Source: Streptomyces sp. CCM_MD2014
GTDB lineage: Bacteria > Actinomycetota > Actinomycetes > Streptomycetales > Streptomycetaceae
Length of the DNA: 64,000 nucleotides
Direction: 5' to 3'
Assembly (NCBI RefSeq): GCF_000772045.1
Contig: NZ_CP009754.1
Coordinates: 2,480,001 to 2,544,000 of the forward strand
Part shown: positions 48,933 to 60,007 of the stretch, in pieces
Layout of the letters: the number at the start of each line of letters is the position of its first letter
How positions within the stretch are numbered: the first letter of the stretch is position 1
Notes under the pieces: generated by a model
Databases searched by the model: none
What the model was told of the DNA's origin: nothing
Seen by the model: the letters and a program-made list of their open reading frames with translations, nothing else
Made by a program: the position numbers and the translations under genes

Positions 48933-49460
48933 CTACGCCTCCTCCTCTTTCGTGTTGTTGTCGGTGCTGTCGGTGTTCTTGGTGTCCTTGCGGTTGAACT
49001 CGACCTGGACGCGCGCCTTGTCGATGTCACCGAAGGGCAGCCTGCGGGTGGTGGCCTTGCGGCCCTTGACACCCGGGACTTCGAGGTCGAGTCCGTCCTC
49101 GTCCACGGCGAGGATGCGGGCGACCAGTTCGCCGCCCTCGTGCAGCTGGAAACGGACCAGGCGGTCCGTGGCGCGCACGTAGTGGCGGTGCTGGGTGAGT
49201 GAGCGCTCCGCGCCCGGGGTGCCGACCTCGAGGGTGTACTCCCCCTCGCCCATCGCGTCGGTCTCGTCGAGCTTCGCCGAGAGCGCGCGGCTCACATCGG
49301 CGATCCGGTCCAGGTCCGCCCCGGTGTCGGAGTCGACGACCACGCTCAGCACACGCCTGCGGCCGACCGAGTCCACCGCGATCTCTTCGAGGTCCAGTCC
49401 CTGGGAGGCGACGAGCGGCTCCAGCAGCTCTCGCAGCCTCTCGCTCTGGGTGGTGCTCAT
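48933..49460 (-). CDS. rimP: Ribosome maturation factor RimP
   Basis: 175 aa from the ATG at 49460 (GAGGAG 8 nt upstream). The open frame upstream is G-rich noise. RimP assists 30S assembly. The N-terminal domain ([21 protein letters not shown]) and the [20 protein letters not shown] region (here [18 protein letters not shown]) are typical, as is [16 protein letters not shown]. The tail is acidic and polar. The stop is 2 bp before the nusA start. First gene of the rimP-nusA cluster. Confidence 0.95.
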   Translation of the reverse strand: MSTTQSERLRELLEPLVASQGLDLEEIAVDSVGRRRVLSVVVDSDTGADLDRIADVSRALSAKLDETDAMGEGEYTLEVGTPGAERSLTQHRHYVRATDRLVRFQLHEGGELVARILAVDEDGLDLEVPGVKGRKATTRRLPFGDIDKARVQVEFNRKDTKNTDSTDNNTKEEEA

Positions 49461-49489
49461 CCGGGTGACTCCTCGGCCGCGTGTGCTGT

Positions 49490-49870
49490 TGTGGGACGGT
49501 GCGCGTGTCTGGTCAAAGGGTATCCGGTCGCGGGGGGTGTTGCCGTCCACCCCGGGGGTGGGGCGGGTTCGCCGGCCGGGGGCGGGTGGGGGGGTGGTTC
49601 GAGGGGTGCCGGTTCGGGCGGGGTGCCGGTGGGGGGGTGCGTGGGGGTTCGGCGCGGGGTGCGGGGTGCGCGGGGGGCGGGCGGGGTGCGGGGTGCGTGG
49701 GGTTCGGCGCGAGGTGCGTGGGTGGTGCGGTGCGGGTGGGTGGTGCGGGCGGGGTGCGTGGGGGGGGTTCCGGGCGGGGTGCGGGGTGCGTGGGGGTTCG
49801 GCGCGAGGTGCGTGGGTGGTGCGGTGCGGGTGGGTGGTGCGGTGCGGGTGCGTGCGTGGTGCCGATGAGT
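49490..49870. repeat. Strand-asymmetric G-rich repeat region upstream of rimP
   Basis: About 380 bp in which the plus strand is mainly G and T with GGTGCGGGGTGCGTGGGG-type words. A segment of about 60 bp (around 49686-49748) is repeated almost exactly about 94 bp further on. Open frames here are low-complexity and not credible as protein. On the minus strand this is the likely 5' region of the rimP transcript and would be C-rich. Confidence 0.75.
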
Positions 49871-49995
49871 GGTGGTCGGGCGGCGCACGGGTACCGTGAT
49901 CACTGGCGGGCCGCAGGCCGTAGGCCGTATCGCGCTCCCGTCGTCGCCCGTCGCTCCGCCGCCGCTTCCGTACGAGCCTGTCGAGGTCGTCTGCC

Positions 49996-50529
49996 GTGTC
50001 GCTTTCCCCATCGCCGCGCTCTCCCCGGGGGCCGCGCAGAAGGAGCCTGCTCGCGTCGGCCGCCGGGGCCGCGCTGCTCGTCGGCTGTACCGGGGGGTCG
50101 GGCTCCGACGAACCCGGGACCGGGACCTCGGCCGCCGACCGGGTACGCGCGCGTGCGGCCCGGGACAGCGAGGCGCTGGCCGAGCGGTACGCGGCGGTGA
50201 TCGCGGCCCATCCCGGGCTGGCGGAGCGGCTGGGGCCGCTGCGGGACGAGGTCGTACGGCACGCGGAGGCGTTCGGTGGTGTGCGGGCGGCCTCGCCGGC
50301 CTCGCCCTCGGTCTCCGCGCGTGCCGCCGGGCCGACGGCCCGTGACTCCGGTGCCGTGCCGGGGGACGAGAAGGGTGCTCTGGCTCTGCTCGCCGACGCC
50401 GAGCGGAAGCTCGCCGACCGGCGGGCCGAGGCGCTGCTCGACGTCCCGGGCGAGTCGGCGCGGCTGCTGGCCTCGGTCGCCGCGGCCGGGGCGGCCCACG
50501 TGTTTCTGCTGACGGAGGGTGACGGGTGA
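49996..50529 (+). CDS. Putative lipoprotein paired with a ferritin-like protein
   Basis: 177 aa from GTG. A basic, Pro-rich N-terminus (RGPRRR, possibly Tat-like) precedes a hydrophobic segment and lipobox LLVGC (Cys31). The mature part is Ala/Glu-rich and helical with no catalytic motif. The final GTGA overlaps the start of the next gene, so the two are coupled and probably act together at the cell surface. The family is not recognised beyond its common neighbour, a DUF4439-type ferritin-like protein. Confidence 0.72.
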   Translation: MSLSPSPRSPRGPRRRSLLASAAGAALLVGCTGGSGSDEPGTGTSAADRVRARAARDSEALAERYAAVIAAHPGLAERLGPLRDEVVRHAEAFGGVRAASPASPSVSARAAGPTARDSGAVPGDEKGALALLADAERKLADRRAEALLDVPGESARLLASVAAAGAAHVFLLTEGDG

Positions 50530-51038
50530 GCGAGGCGGAGAACCGGCGGCTGGACGCGCTCCAGGCCGCGTTGGCGGCGGAGCACGCGGCGGTGTACGGC
50601 TACGGGGTCGTCGGTGGGCGCGTCGGCGAGGAACGGCACACCGAGGCGCGTGCGGCGTACGACGCTCACCGCGCGCGGCGGGACGCGCTGGCGCGCGACG
50701 TGCGGGACCTGGGCGGCGAGCCGGTCGCCGCGGCGGCGGGGTACGCGCTTCCGTTCTCGGTGCCGGACTCGGCGGCGGCCGTGCGGCTGGCGGCCGAGCT
50801 GGAGGACCGGGTGGCCGGGGTCTACTCCGACCTGGTGCGGGCGGCCGAGGGCGACGGGCGGGCCACGGCGGCCGGGGCCTTGCGCGAGGCGGCGGTCCGC
50901 GCGGCGCGCTGGCGGAGCGGGAGCGTAGCCTTCCCTGGGCTCGCCGAGCGGGCCGGCACGCCGACCGGGCAGGGTCGTCCTGACCCGGATGCCTCCGACA
51001 CGGCGACGTCATCGGCTACGGCTTCACCGACTGCGTAA
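50526..51038 (+). CDS. Ferritin-like domain protein (DUF4439 type)
   Basis: 170 aa from GTG overlapping the lipoprotein stop. Helical bundle sequence with AALAAEHAAVYGYGVVGGR at the start, a motif typical of DUF4439 ferritin-like proteins. Possible helix-embedded ligands are E19, H20 and later E/H residues (RHTEARAAYDAHRARRDAL). The C-terminal 30 residues are Thr/Ser/Ala-rich. No signal peptide of its own. Whether it binds metal is not clear from sequence. Coupled with the lipoprotein upstream. Confidence 0.75.
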   Translation: MSEAENRRLDALQAALAAEHAAVYGYGVVGGRVGEERHTEARAAYDAHRARRDALARDVRDLGGEPVAAAAGYALPFSVPDSAAAVRLAAELEDRVAGVYSDLVRAAEGDGRATAAGALREAAVRAARWRSGSVAFPGLAERAGTPTGQGRPDPDASDTATSSATASPTA

Positions 51039-51077
51039 CGCGTACGGCTTTCCGTACGGGAAGGGAACGGCTCGCGC

Positions 51078-51989
51078 ATGGCTTTCGAACCGCCGCGGCG
51101 TTTGATCCGAGCGCTCGGCGAGACGGCACCGGACGGTGACGACTGGTTGGCGAAGCTGCCCGAGGCGGCGGAGCGGGCCGTGGCGGTGCGCGGGCTGACC
51201 GTGGAGCGGGTGCAGGTGCCCGGCGGGCGCAGCAGTCTGGTGGTGCTCGTGCGGACGGCCGGGGGTTCCCCCGCGGTGCTGAAGCTCGCCCCGCGCCGGG
51301 CCCGTCCGGAGGGCGAGCGGGCCGCGCTGGTGCACTGGGGTGGGCTGGGGGCCGTGCAGATGCACGATGAGGGCGCCGAGGGGGTGTCCGAGGAGGGCGT
51401 GCTGCTGCTCGAGCGGCTGCATCCGGACGTGTCGGTGCGGTCGTTGCCGGAGGCGAAGGCGCTGCTGGAGGCCGCGGGGACGTTGCGGCGGCTGTGGGTG
51501 GAGCCGCCCGCTTCCCATCCCTTCGAGACCGTGGCCGAGCGGACCGGGCGGCAGGCCGAGGCCATGCGGGCGGGCGCGGCGGCCGACGCGGAGGTGGCGC
51601 CGCTGGTCGACGCGGCGCTGGCGGCCCGTGCGGAGTTGCTGGCCGGGCCGTCGGAGCAGCGGCTGCTGCACGGCACGTTCCGGCAGAGCAAGGTGCTCGC
51701 CGGGGATCGGATGCCGTGGCTGGCGGTGGGGCCCGATCCGGTGGTCGGGGAGACCGCGTTCGACCTGGCGCGGCTGGTGCGGGACCGGGTGGAGGATCTG
51801 ATCGCCCAGCCGTCGGGGGCGTCGACCACGCGGCGGCGCATCAAGCGGCTCGCGGAGTCGCTGGAGGTCGATCAGGAACGGCTGCGCGGCTGGACGCTGT
51901 TCCGGGCGGTGGAGTCGGGGGTGCGGGCCCGGCGGGTGGGGCGCGAGCAGGACGCGGAGCTGCTGCTGGAGTTCGCGGGCTGGCTGTAA
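51078..51989 (+). CDS. Aminoglycoside-phosphotransferase-fold protein with degraded active site
   Basis: 303 aa. The overall plan follows the APH(6)/streptomycin-kinase-like branch: a candidate ATP-site Lys in VLKLAP (K69), LLLERLHPD in the hinge region, then LLHGTFRQSKVL and LAVGPDPVVGETAFDLARL. In active members the loop reads HGDxHxxN and the metal motif is D-P. Here it is H198-G-T200-F-R-Q-S-K205, lacking the catalytic Asp and the metal-binding Asn, and the second Asp is Gly218. So a phosphotransferase reaction is unlikely, and it should not be called a resistance gene. It is encoded just after the ferritin-like pair and converges on proS. Confidence 0.75.
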   Translation: MAFEPPRRLIRALGETAPDGDDWLAKLPEAAERAVAVRGLTVERVQVPGGRSSLVVLVRTAGGSPAVLKLAPRRARPEGERAALVHWGGLGAVQMHDEGAEGVSEEGVLLLERLHPDVSVRSLPEAKALLEAAGTLRRLWVEPPASHPFETVAERTGRQAEAMRAGAAADAEVAPLVDAALAARAELLAGPSEQRLLHGTFRQSKVLAGDRMPWLAVGPDPVVGETAFDLARLVRDRVEDLIAQPSGASTTRRRIKRLAESLEVDQERLRGWTLFRAVESGVRARRVGREQDAELLLEFAGWL

Positions 51990-52702
51990 CGGGACCGGGT
52001 GCCTCCGGCGGTGGCGCGGGATGCCTGCGGCGCCGGTGCGGGTGCCTCCGGCGGTGGGGGCGCGGGGTCCCTGCAGCGCCTGTACGGGTTTGGTGGGGTG
52101 CGGGGTGCCTGTGGGCGGTGGGGGTGCGGGGTGCCTGCGGCGCCTGTGCAGGTGCCTCCGGCGGCGGCGCGGGATGCCTGCGGCGCCTGTGCGGATTCGG
52201 TGGGGGTGCGGGTAGCGCTTTGGGTTCGGTGGGTGGGTCGGGGTCGGGCCGGGGGGTGTCCGTCCTCGGAACGGCGCGGAATCGGTGGGCCACAGATCTG
52301 TACGGCGTTGACGCGCCAACCGCTGCGGGCGGACACCCCCCGACCCGCCCCCTCCTCGCCGTACGCGGCCGCCGGCCGCCCACGCCGGTGCCCGGTCCGC
52401 GCCGTACGCGGCTGCCGGCCGCCGTCGCCGCCCCAGCTGCGGGCCGTCGCCGTGATGACGCCCCCGCTGCGGGCAGTCGTGCCGCTGGGGCGGCACGGGT
52501 GGGCGCAGCGGCACCCCGGCAGCGCCGGGCCGCGCTCCCCACCCAGGCACCCACGCCGGGCACCCCGCGGGCGCCGGGCCGCGCGACCGGCCCCGCGCCC
52601 ACACCCACGCCGGGTGACCGGGCAACCCGGGCCGGGGCCCACCCCGCCCACACCCCCGCCGGGTGCACGGGACGTCGGGCGGCCACGCGGCCCACCGCGG
52701 CG
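51990..52702. repeat. Low-complexity GC-rich region with imperfect repeats
   Basis: About 710 bp between convergent genes. From 52000 to 52230 a unit around GGTGCCTCCGGCGG and GCGGGATGCCTGCGGCGCC recurs at least three times with insertions. From 52400 onward the plus strand is Cys/Pro-codon-like GC repeat (CACCCCGGC, CCGGGCCGCG). Frames here are long but biased and inconsistent with real proteins. A 9-bp stem (GTGCCGCTG at 52479, CAGCGGCAC at 52506) could help terminate transcription. Confidence 0.6.
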
Positions 52703-54406
52703 TCAGCCGGTGAGGCGGGCGAGGGCCTCCTCGACCGTTACCTCCTCGCGCTCCCCCGTGCGGCGGTCCTTGAGTTCGACCACGCCCTCGGCGGAGCGGC
52801 GGCCCGCGACCAGGATCTGGGGGACGCCGATGAGTTCCGCGTCGGTGAACTTCACGCCCGGGGAGACCCCCGCGCGGTCGTCCACCAGGACGCGCACGCC
52901 GGCCGCGGCCAGCTTGTCGGAGACCTCCAGGGCCAGCTCGGTCTGCAGCGCCTTGCCGGCGGCGACGACGTGGACGTCGGCCGGGGCGACCTCCTTGGAC
53001 CAGACGAGGCCCTTGTCGTCGGCGTGCTGCTCGGCGAGGGCGGCCACCGCGCGGGAGACGCCGATGCCGTAGGAGCCCATGGTGACGCGGGCCGGCTTGC
53101 CGTTCTGGCCGAGGACGTCGAGCTTGAGCGCGTCGGCGTACTTGCGGCCAAGCTGGAAGATGTGGCCGATCTCGATGGCGCGGTCCAGCTTCAGGCCGGT
53201 GCCGCACTTCGGGCAGGGGTCGCCATCGCGGACGACTACGACGTCGACGTACTCGTCGACCTCGAAGTCGCGGCCCGCCACGACGTTCTTGGCGTGCGTG
53301 TCGGCCTTGTTGGCGCCGGTGATCCACGCGGTGCCGGGCGCGACGCGGGGGTCGGCGATGTACGTGACCTTCTCCCCCAGGCCCTGCGGGCCGACGTAGC
53401 CGCGGACCAGGTCGGAGCGGCCGACGAAGTCCTCGGCGGTGACCAGCTCGACGGCGGCGGGGGCGAAGTGCGCCTCGACCTTGTCCATGTCGACCTCGCG
53501 GTCGCCGGGGACGCCCACCGCCACGATCTCGCCGTCCACCTTGACCAGGAGGTTCTTCAGCGTGGCGGACGCCTCGACGCCGAGGGAGGCGGCCAGGGTC
53601 TCGATGGTGGGGGTGTCGGGGGTCGGGATGTCCTCGGCGGCGGGCACGTCCGTGGCCTCGACCGGCGTGAGGGGGTAGGTGATCGCCTCCGTGTTGGCGG
53701 CGTAGTCGCAGTTCGGACAGTCGGCGAAGGTGTCCTCGCCGGCCTCGGCGGGGGCGAGGAACTCCTCGGACTTGGAGCCGCCCATGGCGCCGGCGGTGGC
53801 CGCGACGATGCGGTAGTCGAGGCCCAGGCGCTCGAAGATGCGCTGGTAGGCGGCGCGGTGCAGGGCGTAGGACTCGGCGAGGCCCTCGTCGGCGACGTCG
53901 AAGGAGTAGGAGTCCTTCATCAGGAACTCGCGGCCGCGCAGGATGCCGGCCCGGGGGCGGGCCTCGTCGCGGTACTTGTTCTGGATCTGGTAGAGGATGA
54001 CCGGCAGGTCCTTGTAGGACGATGCCTGGTCCTTGACCAGGAGGGTGAAGATCTCCTCGTGGGTCGGGCCGAGGAGGTAGTCGCCGCCCTTGCGGTCCTG
54101 GAGGCGGAAGAGTTCGGGGCCGTACTCGTCCCAGCGGCCGGTGGCCTCGTACGGCTCGCGCGGCAGCAGGGCGGGGAGCTGGACCTCCTGGGCGCCGATG
54201 GCGTCCATCTCCTCGCGGACGATGCGCTCGATGTTGCCGAGGACCTTCTTGCCGAGGGGCAGCCAGCTCCACAGGCCGGCGGCGGTGCGGCGCACATAGC
54301 CGGCGCGGACCAGCAGCTTGTGGCTGAGGACCTCGGCGTCCGCCGGGTCGTCGCGCAGCGTCTTCGCCATCAACTTCGACATGCGCTGGACCGGTGCGTT
54401 GGCCAT
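52703..54406 (-). CDS. proS: Prolyl-tRNA synthetase
   Basis: 567 aa, class II synthetase of the bacterial type with an inserted editing domain (INS) of about 180 residues between motifs 2 and 3. Seen are the TxE-type motif GPTHEEIF, motif 2 ([17 protein letters not shown]), a Cys pair in the insert region (CPNCDY, CPKCGT), motif 3 ([14 protein letters not shown]) and a C-terminal anticodon-binding domain ([15 protein letters not shown]). It charges tRNA-Pro in the cytoplasm. It starts 4406-side of a short gap to the GNAT gene and is on the same strand as the latter but separated by 73 bp. Confidence 0.96.
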   Translation of the reverse strand: MANAPVQRMSKLMAKTLRDDPADAEVLSHKLLVRAGYVRRTAAGLWSWLPLGKKVLGNIERIVREEMDAIGAQEVQLPALLPREPYEATGRWDEYGPELFRLQDRKGGDYLLGPTHEEIFTLLVKDQASSYKDLPVILYQIQNKYRDEARPRAGILRGREFLMKDSYSFDVADEGLAESYALHRAAYQRIFERLGLDYRIVAATAGAMGGSKSEEFLAPAEAGEDTFADCPNCDYAANTEAITYPLTPVEATDVPAAEDIPTPDTPTIETLAASLGVEASATLKNLLVKVDGEIVAVGVPGDREVDMDKVEAHFAPAAVELVTAEDFVGRSDLVRGYVGPQGLGEKVTYIADPRVAPGTAWITGANKADTHAKNVVAGRDFEVDEYVDVVVVRDGDPCPKCGTGLKLDRAIEIGHIFQLGRKYADALKLDVLGQNGKPARVTMGSYGIGVSRAVAALAEQHADDKGLVWSKEVAPADVHVVAAGKALQTELALEVSDKLAAAGVRVLVDDRAGVSPGVKFTDAELIGVPQILVAGRRSAEGVVELKDRRTGEREEVTVEEALARLTG

Positions 54407-54479
54407 GGTTCTCGTGTCTCCTGCTGCGTAAGGGTGGTGCTAGGAGGTTAGCCGGGCGGTCCGGTGCGGTGGAAATCGG

Positions 54480-55025
54480 TTATCGACCGGCCGGTGACCG
54501 CCTGCGCAGCGGGAGCGTGGCGCCCATCACCGCGTACGGCTTGGGGGCGCTGGGGAAGAGGACCTTGCGGGCGAGGTCCTGGTAGCCGAGGGAGTGGTAG
54601 AGGCCGCGGGCGGGGCTGTCCCGGTCGATCGCGGAGAGGATCGACCGGGGCTGGGTGGCGGCGTCGGTGATCGTGGTGATCAGGGCGCGGCCGACGCCCC
54701 GGTTCTGGTGGGCCGGGTGGACGTGGAGCTCGGTGATGACGAAGGAGTCGTCGAGCCAGGCGTCGTTGTCCCGGGCACGGAGGTAGGGCTCGACGACGGT
54801 GGACCACCAGTGGGCGCGGTCGTTGGGCATGCCGTAGACGAAGCCGACGAGCCGGCCCTGCTCGGTGGCGCCGAGGGCCCTGGCGCCCGCGTAGGTCATG
54901 TGGCGCAGGACGATCTGACGGCGGACGGCCACCTCGTCGGGGCCGAGGCCGAAGGCGGCGGCTTGGACGGCCAGCGCCTCGTCCACGTGCGCGGAGAGGT
55001 CCAGTGGGCCGATCACGAGGTCCAT
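54480..55025 (-). CDS. GNAT-family N-acetyltransferase
   Basis: 181 aa. Motif A of the acetyl-CoA site is clear (ITELHVHPAHQNRGVGRALI), followed by LYHSLGYQDL near the end. The acceptor cannot be predicted. Same strand as proS and the next acetyltransferase; the stop lies 73 bp upstream of the proS start, so a shared transcript is possible. Confidence 0.85.
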   Translation of the reverse strand: MDLVIGPLDLSAHVDEALAVQAAAFGLGPDEVAVRRQIVLRHMTYAGARALGATEQGRLVGFVYGMPNDRAHWWSTVVEPYLRARDNDAWLDDSFVITELHVHPAHQNRGVGRALITTITDAATQPRSILSAIDRDSPARGLYHSLGYQDLARKVLFPSAPKPYAVMGATLPLRRRSPAGR

Positions 55026-55089
55026 GCCGGGGAGCCTACAGGGGCGTTCCGGTTGTCGTCCGGGTGCGGGCCGCCGTCTGCTTCGGAGT

Positions 55090-55938
55090 TCAGAACAGGA
55101 CGCTCATGAAGGCGCCCACTTCCCGGAACCCGACCCGCAGGTACGTCCTTCGCGCCGCCGTGTTGAAGTCGTTGACGTAGAGGCTCGCCACCGGGGCGGT
55201 GTCCGCGAGGGCGTGGCGCAGGACCGCCGCCATGCCCGGTGCCGCCAGGCCCTTGCCGCGGTACTCGGGGTGCACCCACACGCCCTGGATCTGGCAGGCG
55301 CGGTCGGTGGCGGCGCCGATCTCGGCCTTGAAGACCACCCTGCCGTCGGCGTCGAAGCGGGCGAAGGAGCGGCCGGAGCCGACGAGTTCGGCGACCCGGG
55401 CCTGGTAGAGCAGGCCGCCGTCGCCGGCCATCGGGGAGATGCCGACCTCCTCGGTGAACATCGCCACGCAGGCCGGCATGATCCGTTCCACCTCGTCCTT
55501 GCGGACACGGCGGACGTACGGGTCCGGGGCGATGTCGTCGGGGAGCCGGTCGGTGACCATGAGGGGCTGGTGGGAGCGGACCTCGCGGGCCGGGCCCCAG
55601 CCCGGTTCGAGCAGCCGCCACAGCTGGGCGGTCGGCTCGGCGGGGCCGACGATCGAGGAGCAGCGGCGGCCGGCCCGCCGGGCGCGGTCGGCGAAGGCGC
55701 GGACGGCGCGCGGGGTGGCGCAGATGGGGACGAGGTTGGCGCCCGCGTAGCACAGGGACGTGAGCATGCCGTGCTCGTACCAGCCCCACATCTCGCCGCC
55801 GAGGCGCCACGGGTCGAGGCCGGCGATCTGGACGCGTGCGGTCACGAAGGCGTTGGCGACCGGCTCGCGGTCGAGGACGGCGAGCGCGGCGTCCAGGTCG
55901 CTCGGTTCGAGCACGCGGGAAGTGGTCTGCGTCAACAC
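55090..55938 (-). CDS. GNAT-family acetyltransferase with DUF4081-like N-terminal domain
   Basis: 282 aa from GTG at 55938. The C-terminal half is GNAT, with IQGVWVHPEYRGKGLAAPG as motif A and LYVNDFNTAARRTYLRVGF as motif B. The N-terminal half (RVLEPSDLDAALAVLDREP, WGWYEHGMLTSLCYAGANLVP) matches the DUF4081-type partner domain common in actinobacteria. Acceptor substrate unknown. Located between ispG and the smaller acetyltransferase gene. Confidence 0.85.
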   Translation of the reverse strand: MLTQTTSRVLEPSDLDAALAVLDREPVANAFVTARVQIAGLDPWRLGGEMWGWYEHGMLTSLCYAGANLVPICATPRAVRAFADRARRAGRRCSSIVGPAEPTAQLWRLLEPGWGPAREVRSHQPLMVTDRLPDDIAPDPYVRRVRKDEVERIMPACVAMFTEEVGISPMAGDGGLLYQARVAELVGSGRSFARFDADGRVVFKAEIGAATDRACQIQGVWVHPEYRGKGLAAPGMAAVLRHALADTAPVASLYVNDFNTAARRTYLRVGFREVGAFMSVLF

Positions 55939-55992
55939 GGTGCGGGGGCCTCACCCTGAGATCTGCTGGTCTCCGCACTGTACCTGTCGTGC

Positions 55993-56027
55993 ATATGCCG
56001 CGCCGCCCCCAGGGCGACGCGGCATAT
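55993..56027. terminator. Terminator hairpin downstream of ispG
   Basis: Perfect 10-bp outer stem ATATGCCGCG (55993-56002) with CGCGGCATAT (56018-56027), and an inner CGCCC/GGGCG that extends it. It lies 10 bp beyond the ispG stop on the minus strand and before the GTG of the acetyltransferase gene. Confidence 0.8.
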
Positions 56028-56036
56028 CCGGGCGGA

Positions 56037-57194
<1,158 letters not shown>

Positions 57195-57343
57195 CTGCTG
57201 TGCAACCCCAAGTCGTGGATCAAGGTCCGGTCCCGTTCAGCGGCGGGCTCCGGCATCCGAGATTACGGCACCGACGCGAACGCGGGGCACGCGGCGTACG
57301 GGAGATGCACCCTATGGCGTCCTTCTGCCGGGCGATGCGAGTG

Positions 57344-57382
57344 AAGCCCGGTCCGGAGGGACATGCTCTCCGGATCGGGCTT
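57344..57382. terminator. Terminator hairpin between rseP and ispG
   Basis: A 15-bp stem (AAGCCCGGTCCGGAG at 57344-57358 with 57368-57382) with one G-U wobble and a 9-nt loop. It lies 68 bp beyond the rseP stop on the minus strand, so ispG probably has its own promoter in 57195-57343. Confidence 0.82.
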
Positions 57383-57449
57383 CTCATCGGATCGGTCGGA
57401 CGGTCTGCGGATCGGGTGATCGTTCCGGGCTGCGGCGGCCGTCCGGCGG

Positions 57450-58754
57450 TCAGGTTATGCGGACCGGGTTGACGACGTCCGCCACCAGCACGAGCAGGGT
57501 GAAGCAGACGAAGACGCCCGCCACCACGTAGGCCACCGGCATCAGCTTCGCCACGTCGAAGGGCCCGGGGTCGGGCCTGCGCAGCACCTTCGCGGTGGCG
57601 CGGCGCAGCGACTCCCACAGCGCGCCCGCGATGTGGCCGCCGTCGAGCGGCAGCAGCGGGAGCATGTTGAAGAGGAACAGGGAGAGGTTGAAGCCGGCCA
57701 CCAGCATGACGAACATGGCGAGCTGCTGGGTGGGCGGGATGTCGAGGGTGGCGATCTCGCCGCCGACGCGGGCGGCGCCGACGACGCCCATCGGGGAGTC
57801 GGCCTCCCGGGGTCCGTCGCCGAAGGCCGCGTCCCACAGGGCGGGGATCTTGGCGGGCAGGGCGGCGAGGTTGTCGACGGCGTCGCCGATCCGGTCGCCC
57901 ATCCAGGTCACGGACTGGCCGAAGTCCTGCTTCACCACGCCGGTGGCGGAGCTGAAGCCGAGGAAGCCCGCGGTGACGTACTCGCCCTGGACGATCTGTC
58001 CGTTGGAGTCCTTCTTGGCGACCTTGTTGGTGGCGATGGTCGCGTGGAGGGTGATCTCCTCGCCCTTGCGCTCGACGACGACCGGCACGTCCTCGCCGGG
58101 GTTGGCGCGGATCAGGTCGGACAGCTTGTCCCAGTCGTCGGTCCGGACGCCGTCGAAGGCCAGGATCTTGTCGCCCGCCCTGAGGCCCGCGGCGGCGGCC
58201 GGGGAGGCCGGGTCGGACTTGGTGCAGTCGTCGCGGTTCTCGCTCTGCGAGATGACGCACTGCGAGACCGAGCTGACGGTGGTGGTCTGCTGGGAGATGC
58301 CGAAGCCCATCAGCACCGTGAGGAAGAGCACCACGGCGAGGATCAGGTTCATGAACGGGCCGGCGAACATCACGATGACGCGCTTCCACGGCTTGCGCGT
58401 GTAGAAGAGGCGCTTCTCGTCACCGGGCTGCAGTTCCTCGAAGGCGGCCGAGCGGGCGTCCTCTATCATCCCGCGCCACGGCGAGGTGGAGCGTGCCTCC
58501 ATGCGGCCGTCGGGGCCGGGCGGGAACATGCCGATCATGCGGATGTAGCCGCCGAACGGGATGGCCTTGACCCCGTACTCGGTGTCGCCCTTCTTCCTCG
58601 AGAAGAGCGTCGGCCCGAAGCCCACCATGTACTGCGGCACGCGGATGCCGAACATCTTGGCCGTGGACAGGTGGCCCAGCTCGTGCCAGGCGATGGAGAA
58701 GAGCAGGCCGACGGCGAAGAGGACTATGCCGAGGATGAACATCAGGGTCGTCAT
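57450..58754 (-). CDS. rseP: Site-2 intramembrane metalloprotease (RseP/RIP)
   Basis: 434 aa; ATG 58754 overlaps the dxr stop (ATGA). The first membrane helix carries the zinc motif H24-E-L-G-H28. A PDZ domain ([16 protein letters not shown]) and a C-terminal membrane segment with the third metal ligand in LPLDGGH follow. The family releases membrane-bound anti-sigma factors or cleaves other substrates within the bilayer. The arrangement dxr-rseP-ispG is common in actinomycetes. Confidence 0.93.
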   Translation of the reverse strand: MTTLMFILGIVLFAVGLLFSIAWHELGHLSTAKMFGIRVPQYMVGFGPTLFSRKKGDTEYGVKAIPFGGYIRMIGMFPPGPDGRMEARSTSPWRGMIEDARSAAFEELQPGDEKRLFYTRKPWKRVIVMFAGPFMNLILAVVLFLTVLMGFGISQQTTTVSSVSQCVISQSENRDDCTKSDPASPAAAAGLRAGDKILAFDGVRTDDWDKLSDLIRANPGEDVPVVVERKGEEITLHATIATNKVAKKDSNGQIVQGEYVTAGFLGFSSATGVVKQDFGQSVTWMGDRIGDAVDNLAALPAKIPALWDAAFGDGPREADSPMGVVGAARVGGEIATLDIPPTQQLAMFVMLVAGFNLSLFLFNMLPLLPLDGGHIAGALWESLRRATAKVLRRPDPGPFDVAKLMPVAYVVAGVFVCFTLLVLVADVVNPVRIT

Positions 58755-60007
58755 GCACGGGCCTCCGCCGTCTGTGCCGCCAGTTGCCGGGCCCGGGCGC
58801 GTGCCCAGGTCTCCGCTTCGAGGACGTCCGCGACGGTGAGCGAGGTTCCCGTACGGGGGGTGCCGTGCTCCTCGACCACCCGCGTGACGGTCTCCATGAT
58901 CCCGAGAAACGGCAGCGCGCCGGAGCGGAACGCCTCGACGCACTCCTCGTTGGCGGCATTGAACACCGCCGGGGCCGTGCCCGCGAGCTGTCCGACGTGC
59001 CGGGCCAGGTTGACGGAGGGGAAGGCCTCGTTGTCCAGCGGGAAGAACTCCCAGGTCGAGGCCTTGCTCCAGTCGAAGGCGGGCGCGGCGTCGGGGACGC
59101 GTTCGGGCCAGCCGAGGCCCACGGCGATGGGCCCGCCCATGTCGGGGGGCGTGGCGTGGGCCAGGGTCGATCCGTCCGTGTACTCAACCATCGAGTGGAC
59201 ATACGACTGCGGGTGCACGACCACCTCAATGCGGTCGAAGGGAATGTCGTAGAGCAGGTGGGCCTCGATCACCTCCAGGCCCTTGTTGACGAGGGTCGCG
59301 GAGTTGATCGTGATCACCGGGCCCATGGCCCAGGTGGGGTGGGCGAGCGCGTCCTCGACGGTGACGGCCGCCAGCTCGTCCCTGGTCCGGCCCCGGAACG
59401 GGCCGCCGGAGGCGGTGACGACCAGCTTGCGCACGTCGGCGCGGGTGCCGGCGGCCAGCGCCTGGAAGAGGGCGGCGTGCTCGGAGTCCACCGGGATGAT
59501 CTGCCCCGGCTTGGCCAGCGCCTTGACCAGCGGGCCGCCGACGATGAGCGACTCCTTGTTGGCCAGCGCGAGGGTGCGGCCCGCCTCCAGGGCGGCGAGG
59601 GTGGGCGCGAGTCCGATGGAGCCGGTGATGCCGTTGAGCACGGTGTGGCAGTCGGAGGCGGCGACCTGGGTGGCCGCCTCCGGTCCGGCGAGGATCTCGG
59701 GGAGCGGCTCGCCCGTCCCGTACTGGGCGGTGAGCGCCTCCCGCAGCGCCGGTACGACGTCCTCGCGGGCGACGGCGACGGTCCGCGCCTTCAGCCGGTA
59801 CGCCTGCTCGGCGAGGAGGGCGACCCGGCCGCCGTTGGCGGACAGGGCGGTGACCCGGAAGCGGTCCGGGTTGCGCAGCACGAGGTCGATGGCCTGGGTC
59901 CCGATCGACCCGGTGGACCCGAGGATCACCACGTCCTTCGGGCCGTCGCCCGCCACCGGGTCGTAGACGAGGTGGGGGTCGGCGAGTGGGGCTGGACTGT
60001 CGCTCAT
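58751..60007 (-). CDS. dxr: 1-deoxy-D-xylulose 5-phosphate reductoisomerase
   Basis: 418 aa from the ATG at 60007 (GGGGGG directly upstream). The first committed enzyme of the MEP pathway, using NADPH and a divalent metal. Cofactor motif [12 protein letters not shown], active-site loop ASGGPFRG, and the [20 protein letters not shown] and [12 protein letters not shown] signatures are present. A longer open frame upstream overlaps the acyl-CoA dehydrogenase region and has no credible start. Coupled to rseP downstream. Confidence 0.96.
   Translation of the reverse strand: MSDSPAPLADPHLVYDPVAGDGPKDVVILGSTGSIGTQAIDLVLRNPDRFRVTALSANGGRVALLAEQAYRLKARTVAVAREDVVPALREALTAQYGTGEPLPEILAGPEAATQVAASDCHTVLNGITGSIGLAPTLAALEAGRTLALANKESLIVGGPLVKALAKPGQIIPVDSEHAALFQALAAGTRADVRKLVVTASGGPFRGRTRDELAAVTVEDALAHPTWAMGPVITINSATLVNKGLEVIEAHLLYDIPFDRIEVVVHPQSYVHSMVEYTDGSTLAHATPPDMGGPIAVGLGWPERVPDAAPAFDWSKASTWEFFPLDNEAFPSVNLARHVGQLAGTAPAVFNAANEECVEAFRSGALPFLGIMETVTRVVEEHGTPRTGTSLTVADVLEAETWARARARQLAAQTAEARA

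Noticed and set aside
49491..50200. Gly-rich proteins in the G-rich region upstream of rimP
   Set aside because: Low-complexity translations in several frames at once, with no ribosome binding site and internal DNA repeats.
51078..51989. Aminoglycoside or streptomycin resistance gene
   Set aside because: The catalytic Asp and metal-binding residues are absent, so only the fold is supported.
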